DNA from: Helicobacter canis
GTDB lineage: Bacteria; Campylobacterota; Campylobacteria; Campylobacterales; Helicobacteraceae
Assembly (NCBI RefSeq): GCF_900451095.1
Contig: NZ_UGHV01000001.1
Span: 1,240,001 to 1,304,000, forward strand
DNA: 64,000 nucleotides
Reading direction: 5' to 3'
A program made the translations under genes and the position numbers. Positions 54,250 to 63,913 of the stretch are shown here, in pieces. The notes below the pieces were generated by a model. That model did no database searches and was not told the DNA's origin. It saw only the letters and a list, made by a program, of their open reading frames with translations. Position 1 is the stretch's first letter, and every line of letters begins with the position of its first letter.

Positions 54250-55995
54250 CTACCACCGATAGCCAAGCGATGCGGTGTAGATAAAGAGCCCCCCAAGTCC
54301 CCCACTATGATAGAGTGAGCTCATACTCTGCTTATAAGTCCAGCTCCCAGCTAGCCCTAGATCAAAGCCCCTTAGATTGATTTTCGCCCCACAGCCTAGC
54401 ATAAAGCCATCAGAATCCGGTATGCCAATTTTATCCTGCGCACTTGGAGCTGCGTCATAGGCAGCTGACGCCATAAGGCGCACAAAGGGCGTCTTATAAG
54501 TCGCGCCTATGCGGAAAGTGTTGGTATCGCGCCAGCCAGCCCCCATATTGCTCACCACGCCAAAGTTTGCAATGCCTACCATATTTTTAAGCGTTTCGCT
54601 ATTAAAGACATCAGGCAGCGCGACAAGTCCGCTTAAGCCCTTGTAAGTGGCATTGGCAAAATCTGGCGAGACATTAAACTTAAACCCACGACTCCAAAAT
54701 GTCCGCTCATACACGCCCTCTAAGCGCAATCGCCTATTGAAAAACTCGTGCGCATAGGCTAGGGTCAAAATCTCTGGCATTTGCACGGCGATATTAAGAT
54801 CTGCTATGGTGAGCACATTGCCCATCGCTCCGCCGACATAGGTGGTAGCTTCAACCTTGCCTTTCATATCAAACTTGACAGGGGAGTTATACACCACACT
54901 TGCCATACCATTATCAAACACACGCAGTGAAGCGGCTAGGCGGAATCCTGTGGAGAGATCCTTGCCTTCAGATTTTTGATAGACTTTAGAGGTGCCAAAA
55001 AGGTTTGTTTTCTCACTCACGACATCGCCCATTAGCGCACCCCAATTTACGCATTCTATGCCACCTGTATTGCAGTTTTCTACTTTGAGATTTACGCCAA
55101 ATGCTTGTGCGATCGCTGATATAACAGGATCGCTAAGTAACTTTCCTATATTGCCTTTTTTTATGGATTCTGGGATTAAGGCTTCGATGGCTTCTGGGTG
55201 CTTGGAGAGATCTTTGATCTGCTCTTTATCAAGCTGGATCCCTGTGCCCCCCTCATCTAATGGGACATATACGACATTATTAAAGCTCCCCATTGCATAC
55301 ATCACCCGATAGCCAAAGCCAAAGGATAGGCGGTCATTGATAGTCCAAGACACGCTAGGGCTGGCTTCTACCATCATAATAAACACATCTTGTAGAAACT
55401 CTCCGCCTTTCCCTGCCCACTGCATAGCTAGCCCAGAGCTAGCCACAAAGCTCCCGCCAAAGGTTACGCCATGCATCGTGCGGGATTTATAAAACATCTT
55501 TGGCACAGCTAGGGCAGTATCGCCGGTGCCGCCGGTTACAATTTGAGAGTCTGGGGTGGAGTGCTCTAGGATAATGGGGTTTTTCAAATCTGCAAGCTCT
55601 GGCAAAATACCCATAACTACTTTGCCTAGCAAATTATTTGGATCTGTTATTTGCTCTACCATACCCCCTTTATTAAATTCCAAAGTCGTCTTAGAATACA
55701 GCCCCTGATTTGTCGTAGCGACATCAAAGTTAAAGCCCGGGATATTGATAAGGCTTGTGGCTAGCTCAAATTCACTTTTATTCTCCCCCCAGTCGTTGCT
55801 AAAGCCCATATTCGCAGGATTGTAGTAGCTCGCATCTGCTCCGCGCGCCCCTGCGATATATGCAGAGCTAAGGGCAGTGGCATTTAGGCTTTGCTCTTGG
55901 ATTTTAAAGCCATTGGCATAGATGTGAGATAGGGATAGGAGGGGCAAAAAACAAGCGCGAGCAAGCATAGCAGAAAGTTTATTGACACAGCTCAA
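54250..55995 (-). CDS. FadL/TodX (OmpP1) family outer-membrane transporter
   Basis: 581 residues. It starts at a TTG with AAGGGGGTG upstream; an internal ATG nine codons in lacks one. A signal peptide ends at about LSHIYA, then NGFKIQEQSLNATALSSAYI, the FadL N-terminal hatch with the NPA-N motif SYYNPANMGFSNDW, then a long 14-strand barrel and a C-terminal IYTASLGYRW (terminal aromatic). It takes up hydrophobic compounds through the outer membrane. Long extracellular loops around 270-340 (about 70 residues, with two cysteines) are larger than usual. The next outer-membrane gene lies 38 bases upstream. Confidence 0.88.
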   Translation of the reverse strand: MSCVNKLSAMLARACFLPLLSLSHIYANGFKIQEQSLNATALSSAYIAGARGADASYYNPANMGFSNDWGENKSEFELATSLINIPGFNFDVATTNQGLYSKTTLEFNKGGMVEQITDPNNLLGKVVMGILPELADLKNPIILEHSTPDSQIVTGGTGDTALAVPKMFYKSRTMHGVTFGGSFVASSGLAMQWAGKGGEFLQDVFIMMVEASPSVSWTINDRLSFGFGYRVMYAMGSFNNVVYVPLDEGGTGIQLDKEQIKDLSKHPEAIEALIPESIKKGNIGKLLSDPVISAIAQAFGVNLKVENCNTGGIECVNWGALMGDVVSEKTNLFGTSKVYQKSEGKDLSTGFRLAASLRVFDNGMASVVYNSPVKFDMKGKVEATTYVGGAMGNVLTIADLNIAVQMPEILTLAYAHEFFNRRLRLEGVYERTFWSRGFKFNVSPDFANATYKGLSGLVALPDVFNSETLKNMVGIANFGVVSNMGAGWRDTNTFRIGATYKTPFVRLMASAAYDAAPSAQDKIGIPDSDGFMLGCGAKINLRGFDLGLAGSWTYKQSMSSLYHSGGLGGLFIYTASLGYRW

Positions 55996-56033
55996 CTCTT
56001 CACCCCCTTATAGCCTCCTTAGAATCTAGTAGA

Positions 56034-56876
56034 TTAGAACACCACCGAGACAAATCCCATAAACTTCATATAGTTGATATTATAAATATCACGCCCGGTT
56101 TGGGTGGTGATGGCGTTTTGATCTAGTCCATCAGTGATCGCCCCTTGGGAAAACTCCGTGCCATCTTTGCGGTTTGTCATATTGCCCATAGTCCAGCGGA
56201 AGCCTAGGTTGATCACATTGCGCACTTTGTAGCCCACACCTGCTCCATAAATGAGCCCATCATAGCTAGTTTTGATCGTGGGGTGCTCGCCTCTGCCATT
56301 CACCCTCGTATAAGTATCTGTCATAAACTGCCACGCATAGCCCACAAGCCCCACAAGGTAGAATCCATTTTTCTCAAAGCCAATCATCGCTGGAAGCTCG
56401 ACCCCAAAGCCTTGCACAGCTTGGGCGGTTTCTTTTGTCTCTAGGAATTTATCGGCGATGATGTTTGATCTACCATTTGCTTGCAAGTAGATAGGGAAGT
56501 TTAGCTCTGCACCGATAAGGAAGTTTAGCCCTAGGATAGTGGATTCTATCGTGCGGAGATAGGCGTGGTAGCCCACATCGACAGCGACATAGTTTGCCTG
56601 CCCTAAAGTCGTGTAAGAGCCGCCAACACTTGCTTCGTTGAATATATACCAGCGGCGTGCGGCGTTTTTGCTTGTGCTGCCATAGGTGGAGCCAGAGACG
56701 ATAGAGCCGCTTGCGAAATTTTTGGTAAAAGAGCTCTGCTGGCTTTTCACGGATTTGTAGGTTTTGTTGGGATCTTTTGCGCCAAAGGCTAGGCTACATA
56801 GCAAGCTTGCTCCAAGGATCGTAGCTAGTGCGGTTGTAGCTAGGGATTTGGTGGGGGTTTGTGTGGTGATTGGCAT
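56034..56876 (-). CDS. Helicobacter-type outer-membrane beta-barrel protein
   Basis: 280 residues with a signal peptide (TTALATILGASLLCSLAFGA). A Helicobacter-like barrel follows: YIFNEASVGGSYTTLGQANY, VAVDVGYHAYLRTIESTILG, GFEKNGFYLVGLVGYAWQFM, VGYKVRNVINLGFRW and a C-terminal INYMKFMGFVSVVF. The ending FVSVVF (terminal Phe) suits barrel assembly. AAAAGGAGTTACA precedes the ATG. It is adjacent to the FadL-like gene and may share its transcript. Function unknown; porin or adhesin are both possible. Confidence 0.75.
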   Translation of the reverse strand: MPITTQTPTKSLATTALATILGASLLCSLAFGAKDPNKTYKSVKSQQSSFTKNFASGSIVSGSTYGSTSKNAARRWYIFNEASVGGSYTTLGQANYVAVDVGYHAYLRTIESTILGLNFLIGAELNFPIYLQANGRSNIIADKFLETKETAQAVQGFGVELPAMIGFEKNGFYLVGLVGYAWQFMTDTYTRVNGRGEHPTIKTSYDGLIYGAGVGYKVRNVINLGFRWTMGNMTNRKDGTEFSQGAITDGLDQNAITTQTGRDIYNINYMKFMGFVSVVF

Positions 56877-56994
56877 TGTAACTCCTTTTGCAATTACTCT
56901 AAATTTGCTATGATACCAAATCGGCAGTAATAATTAGTAATTAAATATGCAAGAGATTCTAGCAAGCCTAAAGGGAGCGATGAAAGGGGATTGA

Positions 56995-59900
56995 TTGAGA
57001 GCTACCACGCAAGATGTGTCGCAAAATGCACCAGCCATATCGCTTAAAACCCCACTGCTAGCCCTTAAGGCTTCAGCAGGTAGCGGCAAGACTTTCGCGC
57101 TTGCTACGCGCTATATCATCTTGCTTTTTCAAGGAGCTAGGGCGCATGAGATCTTAGCGATCACTTTCACAAGAAAAGCGACTAAGGAAATGCAAGAGCG
57201 CATACAAAACGCCCTGTGTGATCTAGCCCAAGGTGTGCAAGGGGCGTTTTATCAAAGCTTGCTAGCAGAGGGCTTTAGCCCACAAGAGATCGCCCACAAT
57301 GCCCCTAGAATCTATCAGGCATTTTTGCGCGATAGGGCGCGTATCCTTACAATTGATGCGTTTTTTACTACGATATTGAAGAAATTTTCCTATTTTGCGG
57401 GCTTGCGCGCGGATTTTACGATGATCGATGATGGGCAAAGTGCGCTAGAATCTATCAAAGAGAGCTTCCTAGAATCCAGTGCCAAAGGCTCTAGCCTAGA
57501 GTCTCTTGCTAAAACTTGTGCTGCGCTTGGGCTGGAGTTTGATAGGCTATTTTCTTTCATACAAGCAGGATTTGAAGATAGGCTGCATTTTTCCAATGCT
57601 ATGCTTAAGCGATATAGAGAGCTTGATACAAACACACTACTTGCGCATTCTAGGGATAAGCAAGCGCGAGTGATGATCTTGCTCCAAGAGGTGCGACAGA
57701 TCCTTACTAGTGCTGGGGAGCGACTAGAAATGCCCCTAAGCACTCAAGGCTATAATGCGCTAAGTTTTGCAAGCTTTGAAGAGTTCCTTGATAAAGATAA
57801 GATAACTTGGCTTATGCAAGAGCCAAGCGCGTATCAATACTTCAAAAAAATCCTTACAAAAGATGAAGTTACCAATATCCAAGTGTGCGAGAGAATTGAA
57901 GAGATCAAGCAGTGTATGGGCGAGATTTTTGCTAGCAAAGAGCGTGCGACACTCGCGCAAATCGCGCGTATGATTACACAATACTCCCTAGCCCACAAGC
58001 GCGTGCTAGCTGCAAGAAATATGCTAGGCTTTAGCGATTGTATGCTAGAGCTATATAGCCTGCTAGCACAAGAGCTAGAATCCAATTTAGAGCCTAGCGT
58101 GGATTCTAGGGATTTGGTGGATTCTAGGCTAGTGATTGATCCGCTATTTTTCTACTTTCGCCTAGATACGACAATCGCGCATATCTTAATCGATGAATTT
58201 CAAGATACAAACCCTATGCAATACCGCATTTTACAGCCACTAATTGATGAAATATGCGCGGGCTTTGGAGCGCACGGCAAGGAGCATAGGAGCTTTTTTA
58301 TCGTGGGGGATAGCAAGCAGAGTATCTATCGCTTCCGTGGGAGTGAGAGTGGGTTTTTTGACAAGGTGGCAGGAGAGCTTAGGCTCAATGTGCAAAATCT
58401 CCCCTATAACTATCGCTCATATAGTGAGATCGTGGGCTTTGTGAATGCGGTGTTTGCTAGAGTCTTTAGCGACTATATCCCCCAGCAGCTCCCCAAAGAG
58501 AGTGATAAAAATGGCGGCTTTGTGCGAGTGTGCAAGCTACATATCAAAAGTCAAAAAAGCAGCGGCAGAGTGAGCAAGCAAGAAGTAGAGCCGGCTATGC
58601 TTGATTATGCGATACAAACGCTAGGAGAGTTGCTAGAATCTCGTGTCAATGCGCAAGATATAGCCTTTTTGTGCTTTAAAAATACAGAGGCACAAAGCCT
58701 GCGCAATGCCATTAAAGCACATTTCCCACATATCAATATCGTGCTAGAAGCGCGGGCGAAAATCACTGATGAAAAAAGCGTCAAAGCCCTGCTATGTGCC
58801 TTGCAGCTAGCAAACTTTGTGCGCACGAAGCTAGAATCTAGGCTGGATTCTAGCGCATTGCTTGCTAGCGATGAAGCGAGATTCTATCTCTATAAGCTAG
58901 TAAAGCTCCTTGGTGGCAAGGCGTTTGTCTCTCCTAGCCCAAGCGCGATAGCACAGACATTTTTGCACGCCCTAGAGCGATGTCCTATTGATACAAAGCC
59001 AAGCCGCTATCTCCTAGCGTTTATCAAAGCATTTGGGCTTGGGGATAAGAGTGCGCAGCTGCTTTTAGAATATAGCCTAGAATCCAGCAGCATTGAAGAG
59101 CTTTTTACACAGCTAGAAGCGCAAATCCCCGATGCCCCCAAAGATGATCAGCAAGGCTTGCGGATCCTAACTATCCATAAATCTAAGGGCTTAGAGTTTC
59201 CCTATGTGGTGGTGCTTGATCGATTTAGCAAAGCTCCTAATGATAATGCGCAGATTCTACACACACAAGATAAAAAAGTCTTGCTACATTTGCAAGAGCT
59301 ACACAAAAGGCGCAAAGAGCTTGATGAGCGATATAAACAAGCCCAAGAGCTACGCGCCACACAAAGCACCATAGAAGATAATAATGTCTTATATGTAGCT
59401 TGCACACGCGCACAAAAGGGGCTTATCATCATAGCAAGACAGGAGCAATCAAGTCTTTTGCCAATTATCAATAATCTCCCCGCACAGCTAGAATCCACCC
59501 AGCAAGACCCCAAAGCCTCATCGACTAAAGCCCATAAACATAACGCACATACACCTATAACAACAGAAGCTAAAGATAGCGATCCTATCTTGCAAGAGTC
59601 GCTATATCACCCAGAGATTGTGCTAGAATCTGGGGCTATCATACAAAGCCAGATATTAAAGCCAAAGCCCAAAAGCACGCCACAAATCTTGCAACAAGAG
59701 CATTTTGGCAAGCAAGAATTCCCCACCACACAAGCACAAGATGGCTTTGTGCCACATATCGCTAGTATGCGCTTTGGCGAGGCGTTGCATCTAGGGCTAG
59801 AGTATCAAGTAGGCTTTGGGGTGGCAAAAGAGCGCGTAAGAGAGATTTTGCGCTATAAGTTTGGGCTAGAATCCAGCGCGCTAGATGCGATAGATTCTCG

Positions 59901-60213
59901 CATACAAGCCTTAAGGAGTGATCCTAGATTTTTGGCATTGCTAGAGCGTGCTGGCGGTGGCAAGGTGCTTGTGGAAGTGCCGCTTTTTACAGATTGGACA
60001 CTAAGGCGGCTTGATGTGCTTGTGCATTGCGTGTGCGAAGATAGAGAGGAGTTTATCGTGGTTGATTATAAAAGCGGTGCGCCAAGGAGCGAGCATACAA
60101 AGCAGGTGCAAGAGTATATGCAGGCTTTGCGCTATGCGTATGGAGAGCAGATAGAGTGCCAGGGCTATGTCGCTTATATCCGCGATCCTATACAAGTGGT
60201 TAGCGTAGTGTAA
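56995..60213 (+). CDS. addA: AddA-type helicase-nuclease (RecB-like double-strand break resection)
   Basis: 1072 residues; TTG start behind AAAGGGGA. UvrD-type motor: Walker A ASAGSGKT (26-33), AITFTRKATKEMQERI, LIDEFQDTNPMQYRIL (Walker B, near 397), VGDSKQSIYRFRGSESG, LTIHKSKGLEFPYVVVLDRF and ACTRAQKGLIIIAR. The C-terminal RecB-like nuclease has EALHLGLE, RLDVLVH and VDYKSG. With AddB it resects broken DNA ends and supports recombination and colonisation. Its partner is not in the window. Several LES/LDS codon runs of GATTCT type occur but no full repeat insertion. Confidence 0.9.
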   Translation: MRATTQDVSQNAPAISLKTPLLALKASAGSGKTFALATRYIILLFQGARAHEILAITFTRKATKEMQERIQNALCDLAQGVQGAFYQSLLAEGFSPQEIAHNAPRIYQAFLRDRARILTIDAFFTTILKKFSYFAGLRADFTMIDDGQSALESIKESFLESSAKGSSLESLAKTCAALGLEFDRLFSFIQAGFEDRLHFSNAMLKRYRELDTNTLLAHSRDKQARVMILLQEVRQILTSAGERLEMPLSTQGYNALSFASFEEFLDKDKITWLMQEPSAYQYFKKILTKDEVTNIQVCERIEEIKQCMGEIFASKERATLAQIARMITQYSLAHKRVLAARNMLGFSDCMLELYSLLAQELESNLEPSVDSRDLVDSRLVIDPLFFYFRLDTTIAHILIDEFQDTNPMQYRILQPLIDEICAGFGAHGKEHRSFFIVGDSKQSIYRFRGSESGFFDKVAGELRLNVQNLPYNYRSYSEIVGFVNAVFARVFSDYIPQQLPKESDKNGGFVRVCKLHIKSQKSSGRVSKQEVEPAMLDYAIQTLGELLESRVNAQDIAFLCFKNTEAQSLRNAIKAHFPHINIVLEARAKITDEKSVKALLCALQLANFVRTKLESRLDSSALLASDEARFYLYKLVKLLGGKAFVSPSPSAIAQTFLHALERCPIDTKPSRYLLAFIKAFGLGDKSAQLLLEYSLESSSIEELFTQLEAQIPDAPKDDQQGLRILTIHKSKGLEFPYVVVLDRFSKAPNDNAQILHTQDKKVLLHLQELHKRRKELDERYKQAQELRATQSTIEDNNVLYVACTRAQKGLIIIARQEQSSLLPIINNLPAQLESTQQDPKASSTKAHKHNAHTPITTEAKDSDPILQESLYHPEIVLESGAIIQSQILKPKPKSTPQILQQEHFGKQEFPTTQAQDGFVPHIASMRFGEALHLGLEYQVGFGVAKERVREILRYKFGLESSALDAIDSRIQALRSDPRFLALLERAGGGKVLVEVPLFTDWTLRRLDVLVHCVCEDREEFIVVDYKSGAPRSEHTKQVQEYMQALRYAYGEQIECQGYVAYIRDPIQVVSVV

Positions 60214-60222
60214 GGATTGGCG

Positions 60223-61674
60223 ATGAATCAAGGACTCTATCTAGAATCTATCAATATTATGACAAAGGAATTTTTAGCCCAAAAGTCTTTTGATGAGTTT
60301 ATCGCGAGTGTGAAGCCTGCGTTTGCTACGCTTTTGGCGCGTAATGAAGTGGAGAAAGATACTATTCGCAAGGCGATTATGGACTTTATGGCACAAAGAG
60401 GTATGAAAGCTCTTGTGATGTTTGGGGCAAATGACATTACCATTAAATGCAGTATCATCAATCGCGATAAAAACGCGTATGTGGATTTTCTTATGCGATT
60501 TCTTGATGAAAAAGGCTATATTGATCGGCTAAAAAGTGGCGATAATAGCTGCTTGAAAGAGATTTTCTTATCACTGCAAGACACAAAGCTATCAAGCGAT
60601 CTTATCAAAGATATTGTGCGTGGTGGGCTAAAGAGAGTGCTAGGGCTTGGCGATAGAGATGGGCTGTTTTTCCACGATGTGGAGCCATTGGTCAAAAACT
60701 TTGACTTTGAGCTTGTGCAAAATAACGCCCAAATCCGCGAGATGACAAAATCTGCTCGTATAGATTCTCTGCTTGATGAAGCCACAAAAGCGCATATTGA
60801 TCGCGCATTAAAAGAGAAAAATATGGAGCTAGTCATCAAGCAAATCACGCAAGAGCTGATTGATAGCAAGCTAGCGGTGATGCGTGCTATGGATTTTTTG
60901 GGGGCATTTTCTTTCCTCTATATACAAGAGTTTGTTAAGCAGCTTCAAGGGCTAGAGCTACACTTAGGCGCACGCGTGCTAAACTGCTATGGCGCAGAAT
61001 CTTACCGAGAAAATAGAGAGCAAATTTGTGAAGAAATCGCGCAAGAAGTGCTGCATAGGCTAGATTCTGGGGAGGTGTATGCTAGGGAGTTTGTGGCGTT
61101 TTTTGACGGGAAGAAAAAGATCTTTAATGGTAGGGAGTTTTATGTCCCTGTGATTGAAGATGTGGATTCTAAGATTTGGGGGCTTAGTGATATTGAATTT
61201 ATCTTGCATTCTGAAAGAGACATTAACCAAGCTTTGCAAAAGCACCGACAAAATATCGCCGATGCGCAAAAACGCTTGCTTGCAATCGATCAAGAAGTCC
61301 GCGATAATAACGCGATAATCCAAGAAAAGCAAGAGCAGATCCAAACCCTAAGCCAAGAATATGAAGAAAAAAAGACCCAGAGCCTAGCCTATGAAAAAGC
61401 CGATATAGAAACGCGCAATGCTATGACAAAAATCATCAACTCTCTCTTGCAAAAAAAGATCCAAACACTTGATACAATCGCTTCGCTAAAGGGCAAAAAC
61501 ACCGCCTTGCAAGAAGAAAAATACACAATGCAAAATACGCAAAAAAACGCCCAAGCAGAAATCACGCTCATCACTAGAGAAAATAAGCAGAGTATCTATC
61601 GCTTTGGCAATCTTTTACACGCTTTGGGCGGGCGCATTTGCGCCCTTATCATAGAGCTAGATAGCTATGCATAA
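60223..61674 (+). CDS. Unknown protein with C-terminal coiled coil
   Basis: The start was moved to the ATG at 60223 (AAGGA six bases upstream). About 483 residues, no signal or membrane helices. An N-terminal mostly helical domain (1-240) has LVMFGANDITIKCSIINRDK; a middle domain contains ARVLNCYGAESYRENREQIC and FFDGKKKIFNGREFYVPVIE; residues about 330-470 are a coiled coil (NIADAQKRLLAIDQEVRDNN...). I recognise no family. It sits nine bases after addA and its stop overlaps the histidine kinase ATG, so it is probably co-expressed with that two-component pair. Confidence 0.6.
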   Translation: MNQGLYLESINIMTKEFLAQKSFDEFIASVKPAFATLLARNEVEKDTIRKAIMDFMAQRGMKALVMFGANDITIKCSIINRDKNAYVDFLMRFLDEKGYIDRLKSGDNSCLKEIFLSLQDTKLSSDLIKDIVRGGLKRVLGLGDRDGLFFHDVEPLVKNFDFELVQNNAQIREMTKSARIDSLLDEATKAHIDRALKEKNMELVIKQITQELIDSKLAVMRAMDFLGAFSFLYIQEFVKQLQGLELHLGARVLNCYGAESYRENREQICEEIAQEVLHRLDSGEVYAREFVAFFDGKKKIFNGREFYVPVIEDVDSKIWGLSDIEFILHSERDINQALQKHRQNIADAQKRLLAIDQEVRDNNAIIQEKQEQIQTLSQEYEEKKTQSLAYEKADIETRNAMTKIINSLLQKKIQTLDTIASLKGKNTALQEEKYTMQNTQKNAQAEITLITRENKQSIYRFGNLLHALGGRICALIIELDSYA

Positions 61675-63190
61675 AAGCTTTGAATCTCAAGCAAAAATCC
61701 TGCTGCTTTTTATCGCATTTGGATTCTTACTTGTGTGCATTATCGCGTTTTTGGCGTTGCTTGGGCTAAAAGATGAGTATGATAAAAACCTAGCAAATCA
61801 CTTGCAAAAATCCCACTCCTTGCAGCAAATCCAAGCCTACTACCACGAGCTAGCACTTGCCCCAAGCAAGCCCCTAGATCAAGGCATTGTGCTAGAGCAT
61901 TGGGCAGCGTATAAAAGCGAGCCGCGCGAGCGCACAATCATCGCTAAATTTAAGCAGTTATATCAGCAGATATTTTTGCGCCAAGAAGTTGAGAAAATGG
62001 CTAGTTTGCGCCAAAGACAGCTAGGGCTTATAGAAGAGCTGGATTCTAGAATCCACAATCAGCTAGCACACAAAGCCCCCAATCGCACAAGCACAAAATC
62101 CAAAGAATTGCTACACGAGATCACCCAGATCATCGCCACACTAGATAAGCTTGTGCAGACAGATATTGCTAGGGCTTTGCTTGCTACTAAAATCGCAGAT
62201 TCTCTCTACAATGCCACGCTATGGCTGCTTTTTGTCTTTGCGTTTTTGGTGAGCTTTGGGACGCTGTATTTTGCCTCTCTTGTGCTGGGCTTTGTGCGCG
62301 GGGTCAATCACAAGCTCCAGCAGACAATCGATGCCCAAACAAGTGAGCTTAAGCTTACTAACCAGAATCTACAAAAAACTATCGCCTATGAGATCGAGCA
62401 ATCGCGCAAAAAAGATCAAATTATGTATCAGCAAGCCCGTCTTGCCTCAATGGGTGAGATGATCCAAAATATCGCGCACCAATGGCGGCAGCCGCTTAAC
62501 TCACTCATTATTCTCTTTCAAAGTTTCAAGCTTAAATATGAGCAGCAAAAGCTTACCGATGACTTTGTCGCTAAAGAGACAGAATTTGCCTTGCAGATTG
62601 CCAAAAATATGTCTGATACCATTGAAAATTTCCGCAACTTTTTCCGCCCAAATCTCGCCAAAGAGAGATTTTCACTCACGCAAAGCATACAGGATTCTAT
62701 CCGCTTGATTCAGCCTACTTTAGAGCAAAACAATATCGAAGTATTTTTCACTTATACGCAGGAGTTGGAGATGGTCGGCTATGAAAATGCCTTTGCCCAA
62801 GTGGTGCTAAATATCATCAAAAACTCCCAAGATATTTTCACCAAAGAAGATGCCACAGATAATGCACCTGCGGGTGTGGTGCAAATCACTTTAAAGCAGC
62901 TAGAGCAAAATTGTGATTCTACGCCTTTTGCTCTGCTAGAGATTATGGATAATGGCGGTGGTATCACACTTGCAGATATTGATAAAATCTTTGAGCCATA
63001 TTTCACCACAAAGCATAAGTCCATTGGCACAGGCATAGGGCTATATATGGTTAGGCAAATTGTGGAGAGACAAATGGGCGGAAGCATAGAAGCGCGCAAT
63101 GGTGCGTGGCGGTGTGAGCAAAATGGGCAGGAATTGTATGGCGCGATTTTTATGATAAGATTTCCATTATATTTTCAGCAGGATAGTTAA
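61667..63190 (+). CDS. Sensor histidine kinase
   Basis: 507 residues. Helix 1 (11-34), a ~150-residue mostly helical extracytoplasmic region, helix 2 (184-211), a coiled coil, then the dimerisation/phosphoacceptor box MGEMIQNIAHQWRQPLNSL (His271) and the ATPase with N box NIIKNSQD (382-389), DNGGG (428-432) and GTGIGLYM (454-461). The H-box with WRQPL is typical of epsilonproteobacterial kinases such as CrdS, but the sensor region differs. The ATG overlaps the preceding stop; the response regulator follows with TAATG overlap. Signal unknown. Confidence 0.92.
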   Translation: MHKSFESQAKILLLFIAFGFLLVCIIAFLALLGLKDEYDKNLANHLQKSHSLQQIQAYYHELALAPSKPLDQGIVLEHWAAYKSEPRERTIIAKFKQLYQQIFLRQEVEKMASLRQRQLGLIEELDSRIHNQLAHKAPNRTSTKSKELLHEITQIIATLDKLVQTDIARALLATKIADSLYNATLWLLFVFAFLVSFGTLYFASLVLGFVRGVNHKLQQTIDAQTSELKLTNQNLQKTIAYEIEQSRKKDQIMYQQARLASMGEMIQNIAHQWRQPLNSLIILFQSFKLKYEQQKLTDDFVAKETEFALQIAKNMSDTIENFRNFFRPNLAKERFSLTQSIQDSIRLIQPTLEQNNIEVFFTYTQELEMVGYENAFAQVVLNIIKNSQDIFTKEDATDNAPAGVVQITLKQLEQNCDSTPFALLEIMDNGGGITLADIDKIFEPYFTTKHKSIGTGIGLYMVRQIVERQMGGSIEARNGAWRCEQNGQELYGAIFMIRFPLYFQQDS

Positions 63191-63843
63191 TGCAAGAGTT
63201 TGCAGAATTGCGAGATTTGAGTATTTTGTATGTTGAAGACAATGATGATGTCTCGCGTGTAACAGCAATGGTGCTAGAAGACTATATGGGCAGAGTGCTA
63301 CTTGCTAAAAATGGCGCACAAGCTTTAGAGCTGTTTAATACTCATCATATTGATATTATCCTTACAGATATTCTTATGCCAAAGATGAATGGCATAGAGT
63401 TTGCACGCCTTGTGCGCCAAAGCCCTCATAATGCCAAATGCCCCATTATCATCGCCACCGCACACACAGAAGTGAGCTACTTGCTTGATGCTATAAGCTT
63501 GCAAGTTGAAGGCTATATCTTAAAGCCCCTTGATGTCAAAGAGCTGCTATCCACACTGCATAAGGCGATTTTACCCCGCCTACAAGCCCAAGAGATCCGC
63601 GATAAAAATCTCTTGCTAGGGGCGATTGCGACATTTGTGGGAGGCAAAAAGATAGAGATTATCCAATTTCTCTTCACACATTGCGATAAGGATAATATGT
63701 TTTATGGCTCGTATGAAGACATTATCGAGCAGCTCAATGTCAGCAAGCCCACGATTGTAAAGACATTTCATCAGCTTATGGAAGTAGGGCTACTTAGCAA
63801 AATCCGCAACAAAGTCTATCGTATCAATATGCCTCAGGGCTAG
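63190..63843 (+). CDS. Response regulator with atypical winged-helix output
   Basis: 217 residues. Receiver 1-125 with acidic pair E16/D17, phosphoacceptor D60 (ILTDILMPKMNGIE), T90 and K112. Residues 140-215 are not an OmpR domain: ATFVGGKKIEIIQFLFTHCD, YEDIIEQLNVSKPTIVKTFH and VGLLSKIRNKVYRINMP read like a MarR/Rep-type winged helix with recognition helix SKPTIVKTFHQLMEV. It is the cognate partner of the histidine kinase. It likely binds DNA; target genes unknown. Confidence 0.88.
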   Translation: MQEFAELRDLSILYVEDNDDVSRVTAMVLEDYMGRVLLAKNGAQALELFNTHHIDIILTDILMPKMNGIEFARLVRQSPHNAKCPIIIATAHTEVSYLLDAISLQVEGYILKPLDVKELLSTLHKAILPRLQAQEIRDKNLLLGAIATFVGGKKIEIIQFLFTHCDKDNMFYGSYEDIIEQLNVSKPTIVKTFHQLMEVGLLSKIRNKVYRINMPQG

Positions 63844-63913
63844 AATCCTAAAAGCTAGAATCTATATAGGCGTATGTGGCAATAAACAAAAAAGGCTTAG
63901 AATAAATCTGTGA

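Noticed and set aside
56947-56994. 15-codon ORF (MQEILASLKGAMKGD) ending exactly before addA
   Set aside because: Too short to support as a gene. It could be a leader peptide, but no attenuator-like structure or conservation can be shown from here.
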